DNA from: Pyronema omphalodes
Taxonomy: Eukaryota > Ascomycota > Pezizomycetes > Pezizales > Pyronemataceae
Direction: 5' to 3'
Assembly: GCA_024516155.1 (NCBI GenBank)
Contig: JAJJXM010000042.1
Span: 310,001-374,000 of the forward strand
DNA: 64,000 nucleotides
Made by a program: the position numbers and the translations under genes. Positions 10,011 through 20,682 of the stretch are shown in pieces. Positions within the stretch are counted from its first letter, which is position 1. Each line of letters starts with the position of its first letter. The notes beneath the pieces were generated by a model. The model worked only from the letters and a program-made list of their open reading frames with translations, was not told where the DNA came from and made no database searches.

Positions 10011-10778
10011 TCACATCAAGCAGTTGGTGAATAGACGGGGTAGTGAACTCCCGCTCTGCTCTGCCCCGCCCTGTCCTGTTCTCCGCTGCGGAAACTCCAC
10101 TAAACTTTATCGAAACTCCACTCAAACTGCACTCAAAATCCATCGAAACTCCATCGAAACTCTACCCAAAATCCAAATCCACTGATACCGCAGAGAGAAG
10201 AGGAGGGAGAACGAGCAGCGAACCAGACCTCACATAGCTATATAACTGCATACGCGCATAAGCGCAACAGTCTATGTATGTATATAAAGGGTGTAGTAGA
10301 GGGTGTGTAGAGGATATAGAGGATATAATAGAGGATATGTAAAGGATATAATAGATGATGCTGCGGCATAGAGTTATGTATGTAGTCAGCGCGGGCTCCG
10401 GGTCGCAGTGGTAGGCTCCAGGTCGCAGTGGTAGCGAGATGGAGATGGAGACTGGGAGGGGACTGGGGCTGAGAGATGGGGCTGTGTATGTGCATAGAAG
10501 CTTAGAATCATAGATATGTATGTATAGACAGCATACATATATAGACACCTGAAACCTGACCGCTGAAACCTGAAACCTGACCGCTGACCGCTGCTGGGTG
10601 TACATATGTAGGTTTTGGCTACTGGGGTCTGAACTTTGAACTGTATGCACGCACGCGCAGAGCATGCGCAGAGCATCCGAAGAGAAATATCACCTCAAAG
10701 ATACACGACCACTCCTCCCTCCATAAGGATTACGCGCGTAGTCTGGAATCTGGATATAGTCAGTATTATCTATTCCAT

Positions 10779-10832
10779 AGTGTAGTGTAGTGTAGTGTAG
10801 TGTAGTGTAGTGTAGTGTAGTGTAGTGTAGTG
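10779..10832 (+). repeat. (TAGTG)n microsatellite
   Basis: About eleven perfect TAGTG pentamers in a row. Confidence 0.95.
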
Positions 10833-11228
10833 TGAACAGAGCAACTGGAATCCTGCGGTTCCTGTGATGAAATCCTGCGATGAAATCCCGCGATAAAGCA
10901 AAGCATCCCGAAGATTTAAAGTAAAGCTTCACGAAGATTCAAACATCCGAAAGATCCAAGATCTAAATTATTAATATAATCAACGTTACAAACGTGCACC
11001 GTGCACCATACACCGTGCACCATACACCATACACCGTGCGGCTACCCAAGATCCCCATAGTAATAGTATCCACTGTCGTGTGCTTGTCGTGTGTCGTGTG
11101 CTCCAGCTTCCACTGTCCACTGTCGTGTGTCGTGTGTCGTGTGCTCGACTACCGGATTCAGCGGGTATCTATGTAGCAGCGGGTGGCTATGGTATGGTAT
11201 GTAGCAGACTTAGCAGACTTCAGCGCCC

Positions 11229-11550
11229 GGTGTTCAATAGCTTCAATGGCTTCAACGGCTTCAATGGCTTCAATGGCTTCAACGGCTTCAACGGCTTCAA
11301 CGGCTTCAATGGATTCAATGGCTTCAACGGCTTCAACGGCTTCAATGGCTTCAATGGATTCAATGGCTTCAACGGCTTCAACGGCTTCAATGGCTTCAAT
11401 GGCTTCAATGGCTTCAATGGCTTCAATGGCTTCAATGGCTTCAATGGCTTCAATGGCTTCAATGGCTTCAATGGCTTCAATGGCTTCAATGGCTTCAATG
11501 GCTTCAATGGCTTCAATGGCTTCAATGGCTTCAATGGCTTCAACGGCTGA
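11229..11550 (+). repeat. 9-bp minisatellite (GGCTTCAAY)n, about 36 units
   Basis: A head-to-tail array of GGCTTCAAT and GGCTTCAAC, with rare GGATTCAAT. The left half mixes variants and shows a higher-order block (GGATTCAAT, then two C-units, then T-units) that occurs twice. The right half, from about 11393, is nearly uniform GGCTTCAAT. The unit is a multiple of three, so most frames stay open and give Phe-Asn-Gly, Ala-Ser-Met or Glu-Ala-Ile strings on the two strands. That openness is not evidence of a gene. Confidence 0.95.
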
Positions 11551-11616
11551 ACAAATATAAAAAATGCGTAGCTTGAGGAAAGGGTAACCTCCTCTAATAT
11601 TTTTTGAAGTCAAATT

Positions 11617-11785
11617 CCTTGTTTCTTCTATTTCTTCTGTTTCTTCTGTTTCTTCTGTTTCTTCTGTTTCTTCTGTTTCTTCTGTTTCTTCTGTTTCTTC
11701 TGTTTCTTCTCTTTATTTAGTTAGTTAGTTTCGTTGGTTTTATTGGTTTTATTAGTTTTATTGGGTTTATTGGTTTTATTAAGCA
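11617..11785 (+). repeat. Two 9-bp minisatellites: (TTCTTCTGT)n and (GGTTTTATT)n
   Basis: 11620-11710 is a clean (TTCTTCTGT)n array of about ten units. 11736-11785 is a (GGTTTTATT)n array of about five units. Both have the same 9-bp period as the array just upstream but unrelated sequence. Confidence 0.9.
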
Positions 11786-12042
11786 GGGGTCTAACCTCTA
11801 ATCCTATGTATATTTACATACATAGAACACTTCCCCGTTTACTCCATTTACTCCTTTACATAGAACATCTCCCAGCTCGGTCGGTACACGGTTCGCCAGT
11901 TTCGCCAGTTTCGCCAATCCCACTAGTTTACTCCATCAATCCATCTAATCCACAACCGGCCCCTCATATCATATGTATCATATGACCCGACCGTAATCTC
12001 GCCTATAACATACACCCTACACCCCCTCGCCCTTGATGAAAT

Positions 12043-12131
12043 ATATAGGTCATGTAGGTCTATTAGGTCTTTGTAGGTCTTTGTAGGTCTGTTTAGGTCT
12101 TTGTAGGTCTATTTAGGTCTGTTTAGGTCTA
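12043..12131 (+). repeat. 10-bp minisatellite (TAGGTCTNTT)n
   Basis: TAGGTCT followed by a variable ATT, TTG or GTT step is repeated about eight times. Confidence 0.85.
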
Positions 12132-12452
12132 TTAGAAGCCCAGCTTACGGCTGCTTGTTTTCCGGAGCATGTATAAAATACAAAACGTACATTATCCCAT
12201 CGGTGAGCGCTACATTTGGAATTCCTAAACCCCAAACATCCTCATTTAGAAGTACCTACACCCGCACCCTGCACCCTGCGCCGTGGACCCTGGACCCTGG
12301 GCTCTGGACCCTGGGCTCTGGCTTTGCATATTGCGGGGAAATGATCCACCACGCCACGCTACGCCAGAAGTGCAGTTTGTTTACTGCATACATATACTTA
12401 CTTGGTGGCGTGTTATGGTCTGGGTATATGTTGTGGTAGAGGTGGTTTGGGG

Positions 12453-12537
12453 TTGATGGTGATGGTGATGGTGATGGTTGATGGTGATGGTGATGGTGAT
12501 GGTGATGGTGATGGTGATGGTGATGGTGATGGTGATG
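12453..12537 (+). repeat. (GATGGT)n microsatellite
   Basis: About fourteen GATGGT hexamers, giving Met-Val or His-His frames. It abuts the G-rich tract to the right. Confidence 0.95.
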
Positions 12538-12538
12538 G

Positions 12539-13436
12539 GGGTTTGGGGGTTGATGGGTTGGGTTTGGGGGTTTTGGGTTGATGGTCTTGATGGGTTTGGG
12601 GTTTGGGGTTTGGGTGGGGTTTGGGGGTTTGGGGGTTTGGGGTTTGGGGGTTTGGGGGTTGGGGGTTTGGGGGTTTGGGGGTTTGGGGGTTTGGGTTTGG
12701 GGGGTTTGGGGTTTGGGGTTTGGGGGTTTGGGTTTGGGGGTTGGGGGTTTGGGGGTTTGGGGGTTTGGGGGTTTGGGGTTTGGGGGTTTGGGGGTTGGGG
12801 GTTTGGGGTTTGGGGTTTGGGGGTTTGGGGGTTTGGGGGTTTGGGGGTTTGGGGGTTTGGGGGTTTGGGGGTTTGGGGGTTTGGGGGTTTGGGGGTTTGG
12901 GGGTTTGGGGGTTTGGGGGTTTGGGGGTTTGGGGGTTTGGGGTTTGGGGGTTTGGGGGTTTGGGGGTTTGGGGGTTTGGGGTTTGGGGGTTTGGGGGTTT
13001 GGGGGTTTGGGGGTTTGGGGGTTTGGGGGTTTGGGGGTTGGGGGTTTGGGGGTTTGGGGGTTGGGGGTTTTGGGGGTTTGGGGGTTTGGGGGTTTGGGGG
13101 TTGGGGTTTGGGGGTTTGGGGGTTTGGGGGTTTTGGGGGTTTGGGCGGTTTGGGGGTTTGGGGGTTTGGGGGTTGGGGTTTGGGGGTTTGGGGGTTGGGG
13201 GTTTGGGGGTTTGGGGGTTTGGGGGTTTTGGGGGTTTGGGGGTTTGGGGGTTTGGGGTTGGGGTTTGGGGGTTTGGGGGTTTGGGGGTTTGGGGGTTTGG
13301 GGGTTTGGGGTTTGGGGGTTTGGGGGTTTTGGGGGTTTTGGGGGTTTGGGGGTTTGGGGTTGGGGACTGGGGGTTTGGGGGTTTGGTATGGGGTTTTTGG
13401 GTTTGATGGTGATGGGCTTGGGGGTTTGGGGGTGTG
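12539..13436 (+). repeat. 900-bp G-rich minisatellite (TTTGGGGG)n
   Basis: Almost the whole stretch is TTTGGGGG with TTTGGGG, TTGGGGG and TTTTGGGGG variants. Each unit contains a run of at least four G, and there are roughly 110 such runs on the plus strand, so the tract has extreme G-quadruplex potential; the other strand is C-rich. It looks like a telomere-type repeat in composition, but filamentous-fungal telomeres are normally TTAGGG and none of those occur here, so I call it an interstitial minisatellite. A 403-codon minus-strand frame of Pro-Asn-Pro-Gln-Thr-Pro-Lys type and the plus-strand Gly/Phe/Trp frames are consequences of the repeat. Confidence 0.95.
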
Positions 13437-13447
13437 GATATGAAGTT

Positions 13448-13705
13448 ATAAACCAGTTAAACTGCATAAACTGCTTAAACTCCTTAAACTGCTTAAACTG
13501 CTTAAACTGCTTAAACTGCTTAAACTGCTTAAACTACTTAAACTACTTAAACTACTTAAACTACTTAAACTCCTTAAACTGCTTAAACTGCTTAAACTGC
13601 TTAAACTACTTAAACTACTTAAACTCCTTAAACTGCTTAAACTGCTTAAACTGCTTAAACTCCTTAAACTGCTTAAACTGCTTAAACTGCTTAAACTACT
13701 TAAAC
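13448..13705 (+). repeat. 9-bp minisatellite (CTTAAACTG)n
   Basis: About 27 units of CTTAAACTG, with CTTAAACTA and CTTAAACTC variants clustered in groups. For example, a block of CTA units at 13530-13565 recurs in part at 13605-13620 and 13695. Leu-Asn-Cys and Leu-Ser-Ser strings come from it. Confidence 0.95.
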
Positions 13706-13845
13706 CAGTAGAACTTTTATTAGCCATCCTCAAAACCCACCAATATCGCTCCACCATACATGCATTTTCCCAAGCCCAAGCCTAAAGAAGCAAGTAAACA
13801 AACGACGGAGCAAACAGCGAAACGGAGCATAGTTCGTATTTCATA

Positions 13846-13995
13846 TTTCAGTTCACAGTTCACAGTTTCAGTTTTCAGTTCACAGTTCACAGTTCACAGT
13901 TCACAGTTCACAGTTCACAGTTCACAGTTCTCAGTTTTCAGTTCCCATTTCTGTTCTCGGTTCCCATTTCTGTTCTCGGTTCACAGTTTTCAGTT
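13846..13995 (+). repeat. 7-bp minisatellite (TTCACAG)n with CAGTTTTCAGTTC variants
   Basis: A clean TTCACAG array at 13868-13930 is flanked by looser CAGTTTTCAGTTC and GTTCTCGGTTCCC steps. Related GTTCACAGTCCATA steps recur at 18425-18470. Confidence 0.85.
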
Positions 13996-14904
13996 CACAG
14001 TCGAATCAAGTCAGTATACTCGACATAATTACAGTTTCGAGCGAGCCCTTCTGACTTCGGAAAATATTAAGGGTCCGGAAATACAGAAGCTATATTCAAC
14101 GATAAGGCAAAATCGAAAATCCAAAATCCATAAAAAAATAAAAAAATAAAATCAAAGTTTTTTTTTAAAAAAGAAAAATGAATTCCGGAATGGGGATTTA
14201 TAGAACTCCTATGTATAATAATGGCTTCAGAAATATCTATACTATACTATACTATATCGTGGATGAGAGATAGATGCTAGATGCTAGATAGAGGTTGGTG
14301 GTGGATTTGTATATGCTATATGTTGCTGTGTGTGGAATGCTTTTCGACGGAAATAGAGAAAATAGAGAAAAGGAAAAAGGAAAAAGAAATGAAAAACTAC
14401 ATACGTAGAGCTAAAGGAGACTAATTTTACGATAGTCGGGATGGTCGGGATGGTCGGGATGCAGGTCAGCGATGGTTTTTGCTATGTACATATGTGTAGT
14501 GTATGTAGTCTGTTCTATGCATTGCGCAGTTGCACTATGTTGATGGTGGTTTTAGTTATGGATATGGTTAGAGTGGGTTAGTGAAAGTACGGTACAGTAC
14601 GGTGCAGTACACAGAAGTCAATAAATTCAGTAAATTCAGTAAATTCAATCAGTCAGGTAGTCTAAACCTCTTCTCGAAAAAAAAAGAAAAAAAATCTTCT
14701 CGGAAAAAAATGGGGTTTTCAACAAGACGGTGGCCTACAGGAGGGCAATGCATCCACGGAAACCCAAACTGGACTACTACATATGTATGTAGAACTAATC
14801 CGAAATAGCTAACGATAATCCGATGATCCGATAATCCGATGGCAGCTAGCTCAAGGCTCAAGCTGCTTAACGATAGCGTTGCACCTTAGTGGTTCCCGAG
14901 CTAC
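13996..14904. other. Gene-free sequence with short repeats
   Basis: Small arrays only: ACTAT (14240-14255), GATGCTA (14272-14290), GGGATGGTC (14437-14462) and AAATTCAGT (14622-14648). The stretch CTTCTCGAAAAAAAA at 14670 recurs at about 18690. No coding frame was supported. Confidence 0.5.
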
Positions 14905-16480
14905 ATTGGATTGGTGTCGTGTGCCTAACTACCGGATTAAGCGGATAGGCGTATGAAAGAAAGAGAAAGGCAAGACCCACTCCACTCCACTCCACTCCCA
15001 CTCCCACTCCCACACACCCTCACACCCTGAGACTTGACCTGGCCTACGGCTTGTGAATGCACCCTACGAACGCGCCCTGCGAACGCAACCTCTTGCTGCT
15101 TGCATCATACAGGTCCTCGACAGTTCATTCGTTCGTCGGGAGAGAAGGATGGAGCGATGGATGATGATTTGATGTTGACTGGATCCTCGGCGCAAACTGG
15201 TAATCGGGCTCGGAGCAAAAAATACAAACCCTGTCGGACGAGAGGACGAGGGGATTAGAGGCACACGACAGTTGGGGCATCATCGGTAACGGCGGGGTTG
15301 TGGGATCTTTGAATGGCACGGAGAGGGATCTTCGAATGGGATGGGAGATGGGGAGAGAGGTATGGAGGGAGGAATCAAGAAATGGTTGGTTGAATATTAT
15401 CTGGCTCTCTGGTCTGGTCTGATCCAACGCAACGGCCTGCGCAGCACAATCATGAGAAACGCATGTGTAACTCAAGACAACATCGCCGAATTATGCATTT
15501 CCATATGATCTATCTGCATTAAACCCTTACTCCCTCACTACTGCAAGTCAAGTCAAGTTTAACCCCTTGTTTCTTTTGTTTGTTTTTTTGATCTCGTTAG
15601 TTGGCTGATTACTCTGACCCATGTATGTTTACACAGGAAACACTCACAGTTCGCCAGTTCGCCAGTTTAATTTGTTCAATTCGTCCGATACACGACTATT
15701 ACACAACTGGCCCCTTGTACATACACCTCGTTTGCATTTTTCACACGTCATATGACCCGACCTCGAATTCCTCCCTGTCCTGGGTTCATCCGAAAAAGCT
15801 CGTCCTACACCCCCCACACCCTCAACTGAAGGGGTCTAGAAGCTCAGCATCTCTTCAACGTCTTACAAAGTAAGCACACAACTGTAACGACTGTATGGTG
15901 GCATACATACATATTTCATCGGCAAGCGCGCACCCTACGAAGCTCGCGACGCTGCGCCCCATAACCCCACAACCCCACATTTGAACATCCCCGCATCTCC
16001 ACATCCTCGTCTCGAGGTGTCTGTGCCTGTGCCTGCATATCCCGGGGATTGCGGGGATTGCGGGGGGATGATCCGCCACGCCACCACATACAGCGAATTG
16101 CCTACAGTGCAATATTGTGTTTGTTTGCAGGGTTGGTTGTGTGTCTATAGGTATGATGTACAGAATATCGATCTAAAACTTTTACAGTTGACGCTATTGT
16201 GTGTTTCGACTGTACTGTGAGAAGGCTACACGACTGTAGCTACAGCCTACAGGGTGTGTACAGGAAGGATAGCTACATACTATAACAGGCTGCAGTGTGA
16301 GAAGGATAGCTACATGTGACTGACTGTAGGAAGTGCATGTAGGACACTACGGACGCAATGGATGCAACGGATTCAACGTCATCATGTCACATCGGCAGCA
16401 AACGCTATCGACGAGATAAGCTTCTGCCTACTTACACCTGTGGGTGCTTGCTTGGGGGCTTGTTGGGGAGCTGGTATATG
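14905..16480 (+). repeat. Segmental duplication copy B
   Basis: Carries the same ordered landmarks as 11000-12440: GTCGTGTGCCTAACTACCGG (14920), CCATGTATGTTTACAC (15619) with TTCGCCAGTTCGCCAGTTT (15652), CATATGACCCGACC (15749), CTACACCCCCCACACCCTC (15805), GGGGGATGATCCGCCACGCC (16063) and a TTGCTTGGGGGCTTG block (16448). The large GGCTTCAAT array is absent, and there is extra sequence before the last landmark. An 84-codon plus frame (16358-16612) overlaps the right end but has no independent support. Confidence 0.6.
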
Positions 16481-19400
16481 AGCTTTCCCGAGGGCTTGAC
16501 TAAGATTCAGAGCGGAATCGGTGGAGAATCATTCATACAACCGGTGTTGAGTATTACTGATGCATGGGATTTCAATATAGGGTGGGTCAACAACCCATTT
16601 TCCCTATCCTAGGACAAAATCAAGATCATTAATCCATCGATACCATATACCATATCCACCATATCTATCTACAATGTCTATCTGTTCATCAAACAGCCCC
16701 ATAGCTTCATACATAGCTCACCGATCGACCGACTGTCCTGTCATATCCTGTTAATCACAACTTAGCTTCGCCGAAAAAACACTAAACATCATGGTGCTAG
16801 GTACGGTACAGGTGTGACCTCTAATATTCGAACACACGACACTGTCCTGGGTCTTGACGGTATATCCCGGATTTTGATCGCAGATTCCGAAGCTAAGAAG
16901 CAGCAGCTTCACCGCAACACCAGCAACCACGATATCCTCGCAGCATATCGACGCTTTACTGTACAGTAGCTAGCTGCTAATTTCCTACGGTGCCGGTGCC
17001 TATGCTTCCGACTTTCCGCGAGGGCGTTCTCGATAATTGATCTTCGGAGCGCGGGATGCGGTCGTTACGCCGTTCGTTAAACCGTTAAGATATGGTTCAC
17101 CATACCTCGGAAACATACCTCGGAAACATCACCGATATCTCAAGCTTCTTGGTCTGAAGCCTGAAGGAGCAAGTATACATAGGACTCAGGGAAGGAAGGA
17201 GCAGTAGGTTTCTCACCGCTGTGTGAAGTTTGAACACGAACCCCTGACCTGATTGGACCTAAGCTAAACTAAGGACGCAGCTTTTCATCCTGGCCATTTT
17301 TCATGCGGCTTGAAGCTTCCGATATCTTGGGGTCCAACGGGGTCCTATGTACGTACAGCACCATACGGGGTCCTACGGGGTCTTACAGATATGTGTAAGG
17401 GGTCCTATGACGGGCTCCTACGGGGTCTTACAGATATACGGGAAGTGTCGCCGTGATCGGCAGAGATATGGTGCAGTAGGCAGATGGATTTGTGGTACGC
17501 TATGGGGGATTTACGCGTAGTGCTGTCTCCGGTTGTCTAGCATCACACACGACCGTTGATGACCACGACGACGAGGCGAGGTGGCCGTGATGTGCTGTGT
17601 CCGTGTCCGTGATGGTCGTGGTCTGGTCTGGTGTTATCGTCGTATGTTGATCATAGGCAGCAACAGATATCGTTGGTTCAACATTTTCAACATTTTCAAC
17701 ATTATCCATCGGAGAGCGTTGGCTTGGGAGTACGTACACTCCACACCGCACCATATCACGAGCAACTTCTCGCTTCCGATTTACATCCTACGGGCTCTAG
17801 GCTACTCCACAGTCGTTAGCCCGGTGAGGTGAGTACGAATGGTAAGGAATCGGATGCCTACCGTATGTATGAATCGACTCGAATTGAATCCCCCACTCTC
17901 TTCAGTCTCACCGATAGATACAACGTCTCACCGATATGTACAACAGCGCGGTTACCGCGTGTCGAATGCAGAGTGCAGAGTGCAGAGTTTTCCATGATGA
18001 CGATCCCATGTACCTTCTTCTTACTTACATCCTACTTACAGATGACTGCTATGGATCATGATATGAATCGGGATTAGAATATGCATAACGATCAGGACCA
18101 TGCGTTATACATCATGCGGAACATCCTCCGCAACGTGGTGCTCGTCACCGCCTTTTGGCATGAGTTGAAGATCCTGGAGAATTGACGTAGGGGCCCTACA
18201 TAGGATGTTTGAAACATTCTAAACGGGGCGGATCATAAGGTACAAGGGATAAGTGGGCAGGCGGAATAGCAAGGCTGCTTGCAGACGAAATAAATTAACA
18301 AACGGAGAAAAAAAAAGGAAAAAGGGGAAAGGGAAAAAGAGAAAGCTCGGAGTAAGCAAGAGAAAGAGCAAGAGTAAACCCGGGGCAAGACCGGAACATG
18401 CCAGAGTAAGGCTGGAGTATACATGGTCCATAGTTCACAGTCCATAGTTCACAGTCCATAGTTCGCAATACATAGAGTCGGTACATATTCATATTCCATC
18501 GGGATTCGGCGCACCCGGCGCAGTCGGCATATGTAGTCGGCGAAATCGGAGTTTTATCAAAAAAAAAAAATCCGAAATGACAAATGATGAGAAAATGGAA
18601 TTCGGAAATCCCATAACCATTCATCCATACCATAAAAGGAAGTTCAGCAAATACCGTGGCGGCGTGGTTTAATCTCAGTTCAGTCTAAAAATCTTCTCGA
18701 AAAAAAAAAAAAACGAACCAGAGAAACGAAAGAAACCCATGCACCCCGAGACGTCGATAGAAACCCCCATCGGAAAGAAAAATTGAGCTAGAAACTAATG
18801 TGGAATAAGGTAGTGATAACTAGTGATCGGCTATTCTGTATCAAGTCTAGATAGTTAGTTGTAGCGTTGGATGGTTTGTTAGTTTGTTTGTTAGTTGGTT
18901 GGTTAGTTAGTTAGTGGTGACTACAGTAGCTGCAGTAGATAGCTGCAGTAGATAGCTTTAAACTAAGAGCAACTAAACTATCATTTTCCATCGTCATCAT
19001 CCTATCTATCTATCTATCTATCGTCACAAGGCTTAATTTAAGCACCTTCTATGTAAGCTTCTCGTTTTTTTTTTTGCCTAGCTAGTTCTTACATATGAAA
19101 TTTCCTTGCATTTCTCTTCTTCCCCACTGGTGGACGCTTTGGGTTTTCTTATGTAGGCTTCTACAGAGCGATGCTTGGGATTGAGCTGGATGTCGGATGG
19201 AATCGGAGGTTATGGGGTTGTGGTTGTGGATGCTGGGGGATGTCGCGTGAGAATTATGGATGGGGATGGATGTATTCGTGTGAGAACTGTGGATGGATGG
19301 ATGTTGTAGCTGTATGTATCATATATGTATGTATGTATGTATGTATGCTGTCGACGAATTATGGATTATGGGTTATGGGCTATGGATTATGGAATATAGA

Positions 19401-20400
19401 TAAGCCCACTGGAGATTCTACACTATATACCGGGGAACTCGCGGGGTATTGTAAGCGGGCGTGATGAGAGCAATCCGAACAATCCAAACCCCAGACACAT
19501 TCCAAAACCCAGACACAACCCGAAAAAAAAAAAATATCAGCGCTATCTATGGCACTGTGGCATGTGCAGCTCCGAACTCCGAACCCCGAACCCCGGAAGC
19601 TACGAAAGCTACAAAAGCTACGGAAAGTTCGGATGCTTGGCGGCCGAAGGTTTTCGGTTCGGAAGACTGGAGGATGAAGATAGAGACAGATGCTAGAGCC
19701 AGATGCCAGATGCCAGAGCCAGATGCCAGAGACAGCTGCTAGAGCCGGAGCGAGGGGCAGAGGCAGATAGCTTCGAGAGTCCGGCATCTCGGAAACTTAC
19801 GAACTGTGTGAACTGTATGAAGCCGCAAGCGTCCAGATAGATAACCTGAATCTCTTGGTCTGGTACTTAGTGGTAATCCCGGAATATAGAACCTATATAC
19901 ATACATATATGCATACAGACTTGAGAGTCTGGGATGTCTGTATTATATGGTATGGGTTGCCCTGGGAGTGGGGAGAGAATTATAAGATCCCCCCCCCCCC
20001 TCCCGTGAATAAATGGACGGATGGATGGGGAAAGGTAGATGCTTGTTGTATTGACTCTGCGACTCTTCGACTCTTTGACTTGTATAATATCATTGCCCAT
20101 CTTGTTATATCCGGTTTGGTTCTGTTCTGTCCTGTCTCATGCTTATGCTCATGCTGTGAACCACGCACCGCGCTGATACCGCGTCGATACAGCAAGGGAT
20201 ATAAATGCAGAGATGTCAAGGGATAGATAGATAAATATGAAGAGGAGATATGAATATGGATTGCTACGAGTATCATATGATAGCCAAGGTGATATCAGCA
20301 ATGCTTCATCACTCGTTAAACACGATTTATAATTCATGATTCATCGTATCCTGTCATCCTTTCTCGTCCATTTATCTATAATTCATATATACCGCTGTCA
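16481..20400. other. Gene-free, repeat-rich stretch
   Basis: No supportable gene. It contains a GGGGTCCTAYGGGGTCTTACAG-like repeat (17340-17435), a TTTTCAACA triplet run (17680-17702), GTTCACAGTCCATA steps (18425-18470), TAGT/GGTT runs (18850-18920), a TATC run (19003-19022), a TATG run (19326-19347), GCCAGAT steps (19693-19738) and a C run (19989-20000). The longest open frames (about 120-135 codons near 19.4-20.2 kb) overlap on both strands and look random. Confidence 0.5.
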
Positions 20401-20478
20401 TTGAATATTTATGATCTGTCATACTTCGTTATCGTTTATTGTTTGTTATACCGAGCCATCATCCGTAATTTAGATATC

Positions 20479-20682
20479 ATGGTCTATCACCCAGCATTAA
20501 TTGTCTCGGATTCCGTCAGCGATTATTCTTCAACGGCGTCTCTTATTGGCCCTGAATTTGTTGAATGTGATGCATCTGATACATCTGACGAATCTGACGT
20601 TTATAATAGTGTTGGTTCTAGTAATGGTACTCAACGCTTGGAGCGGGATTGGGGCTGGAGGGAACTGCGGCTTAAGCCTTAA
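20479..20682 (+). CDS. Short acidic hypothetical protein, 67 aa (weak)
   Basis: ATG 20479 opens a 68-codon frame ending in TAA. The protein is Ser/Asp/Glu-rich (VSDSVSDYSSTASLIG, CDASDTSDESD) with a Trp-containing basic end. Codon use looks less biased than in the surrounding repeats and no minisatellite underlies it. The frame is also open upstream. It could be a small orphan protein or a terminal exon. No family recognised. Confidence 0.35.
   Translation: MVYHPALIVSDSVSDYSSTASLIGPEFVECDASDTSDESDVYNSVGSSNGTQRLERDWGWRELRLKP

Larger units (their letters stand above)
11000..12440 (+). repeat. Segmental duplication copy A
   Basis: Landmarks here recur in the same order at 14905-16480. These are CGTGTGCTCGACTACCGGATT then AGCGG (near 11140); a TATGTATATTTACA block followed by repeated TTCGCCAGT (11806-11910); CATATGACCCGACC (11979); a CCCTACACCCCCTCG block (12012); and GGGGAAATGATCCACCACGCCAC (12334). 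Copy A has the 320-bp GGCTTCAAT array and several smaller arrays between landmarks, which copy B lacks. The copies are substantially diverged. Neither carries a recognisable gene. Confidence 0.65.

Noticed and set aside
11080..11613. Phe-Asn-Gly, Ala-Ser-Met, Glu-Ala-Ile and Lys-Pro-Leu repeat ORFs
   Set aside because: The 9-bp unit keeps frames open on both strands; openness is a property of the unit and not evidence of coding.
12539..13436. Interstitial telomere or chromosome end
   Set aside because: The unit is TTTGGGGG and not the TTAGGG expected for filamentous fungi, and sequence continues normally on both sides.
12256..13467. 403-codon minus frame of Pro-Asn-Pro-Gln-Thr-Pro-Lys type and matching plus frames
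   Set aside because: It lies over the (TTTGGGGG)n and (GATGGT)n arrays, which lack stop codons in several frames. Multiple frames are open at once and no unique flanking domain exists.
9271..13995. CRISPR array
   Set aside because: The repeats are directly abutting short units without unique spacers, in a eukaryotic context.
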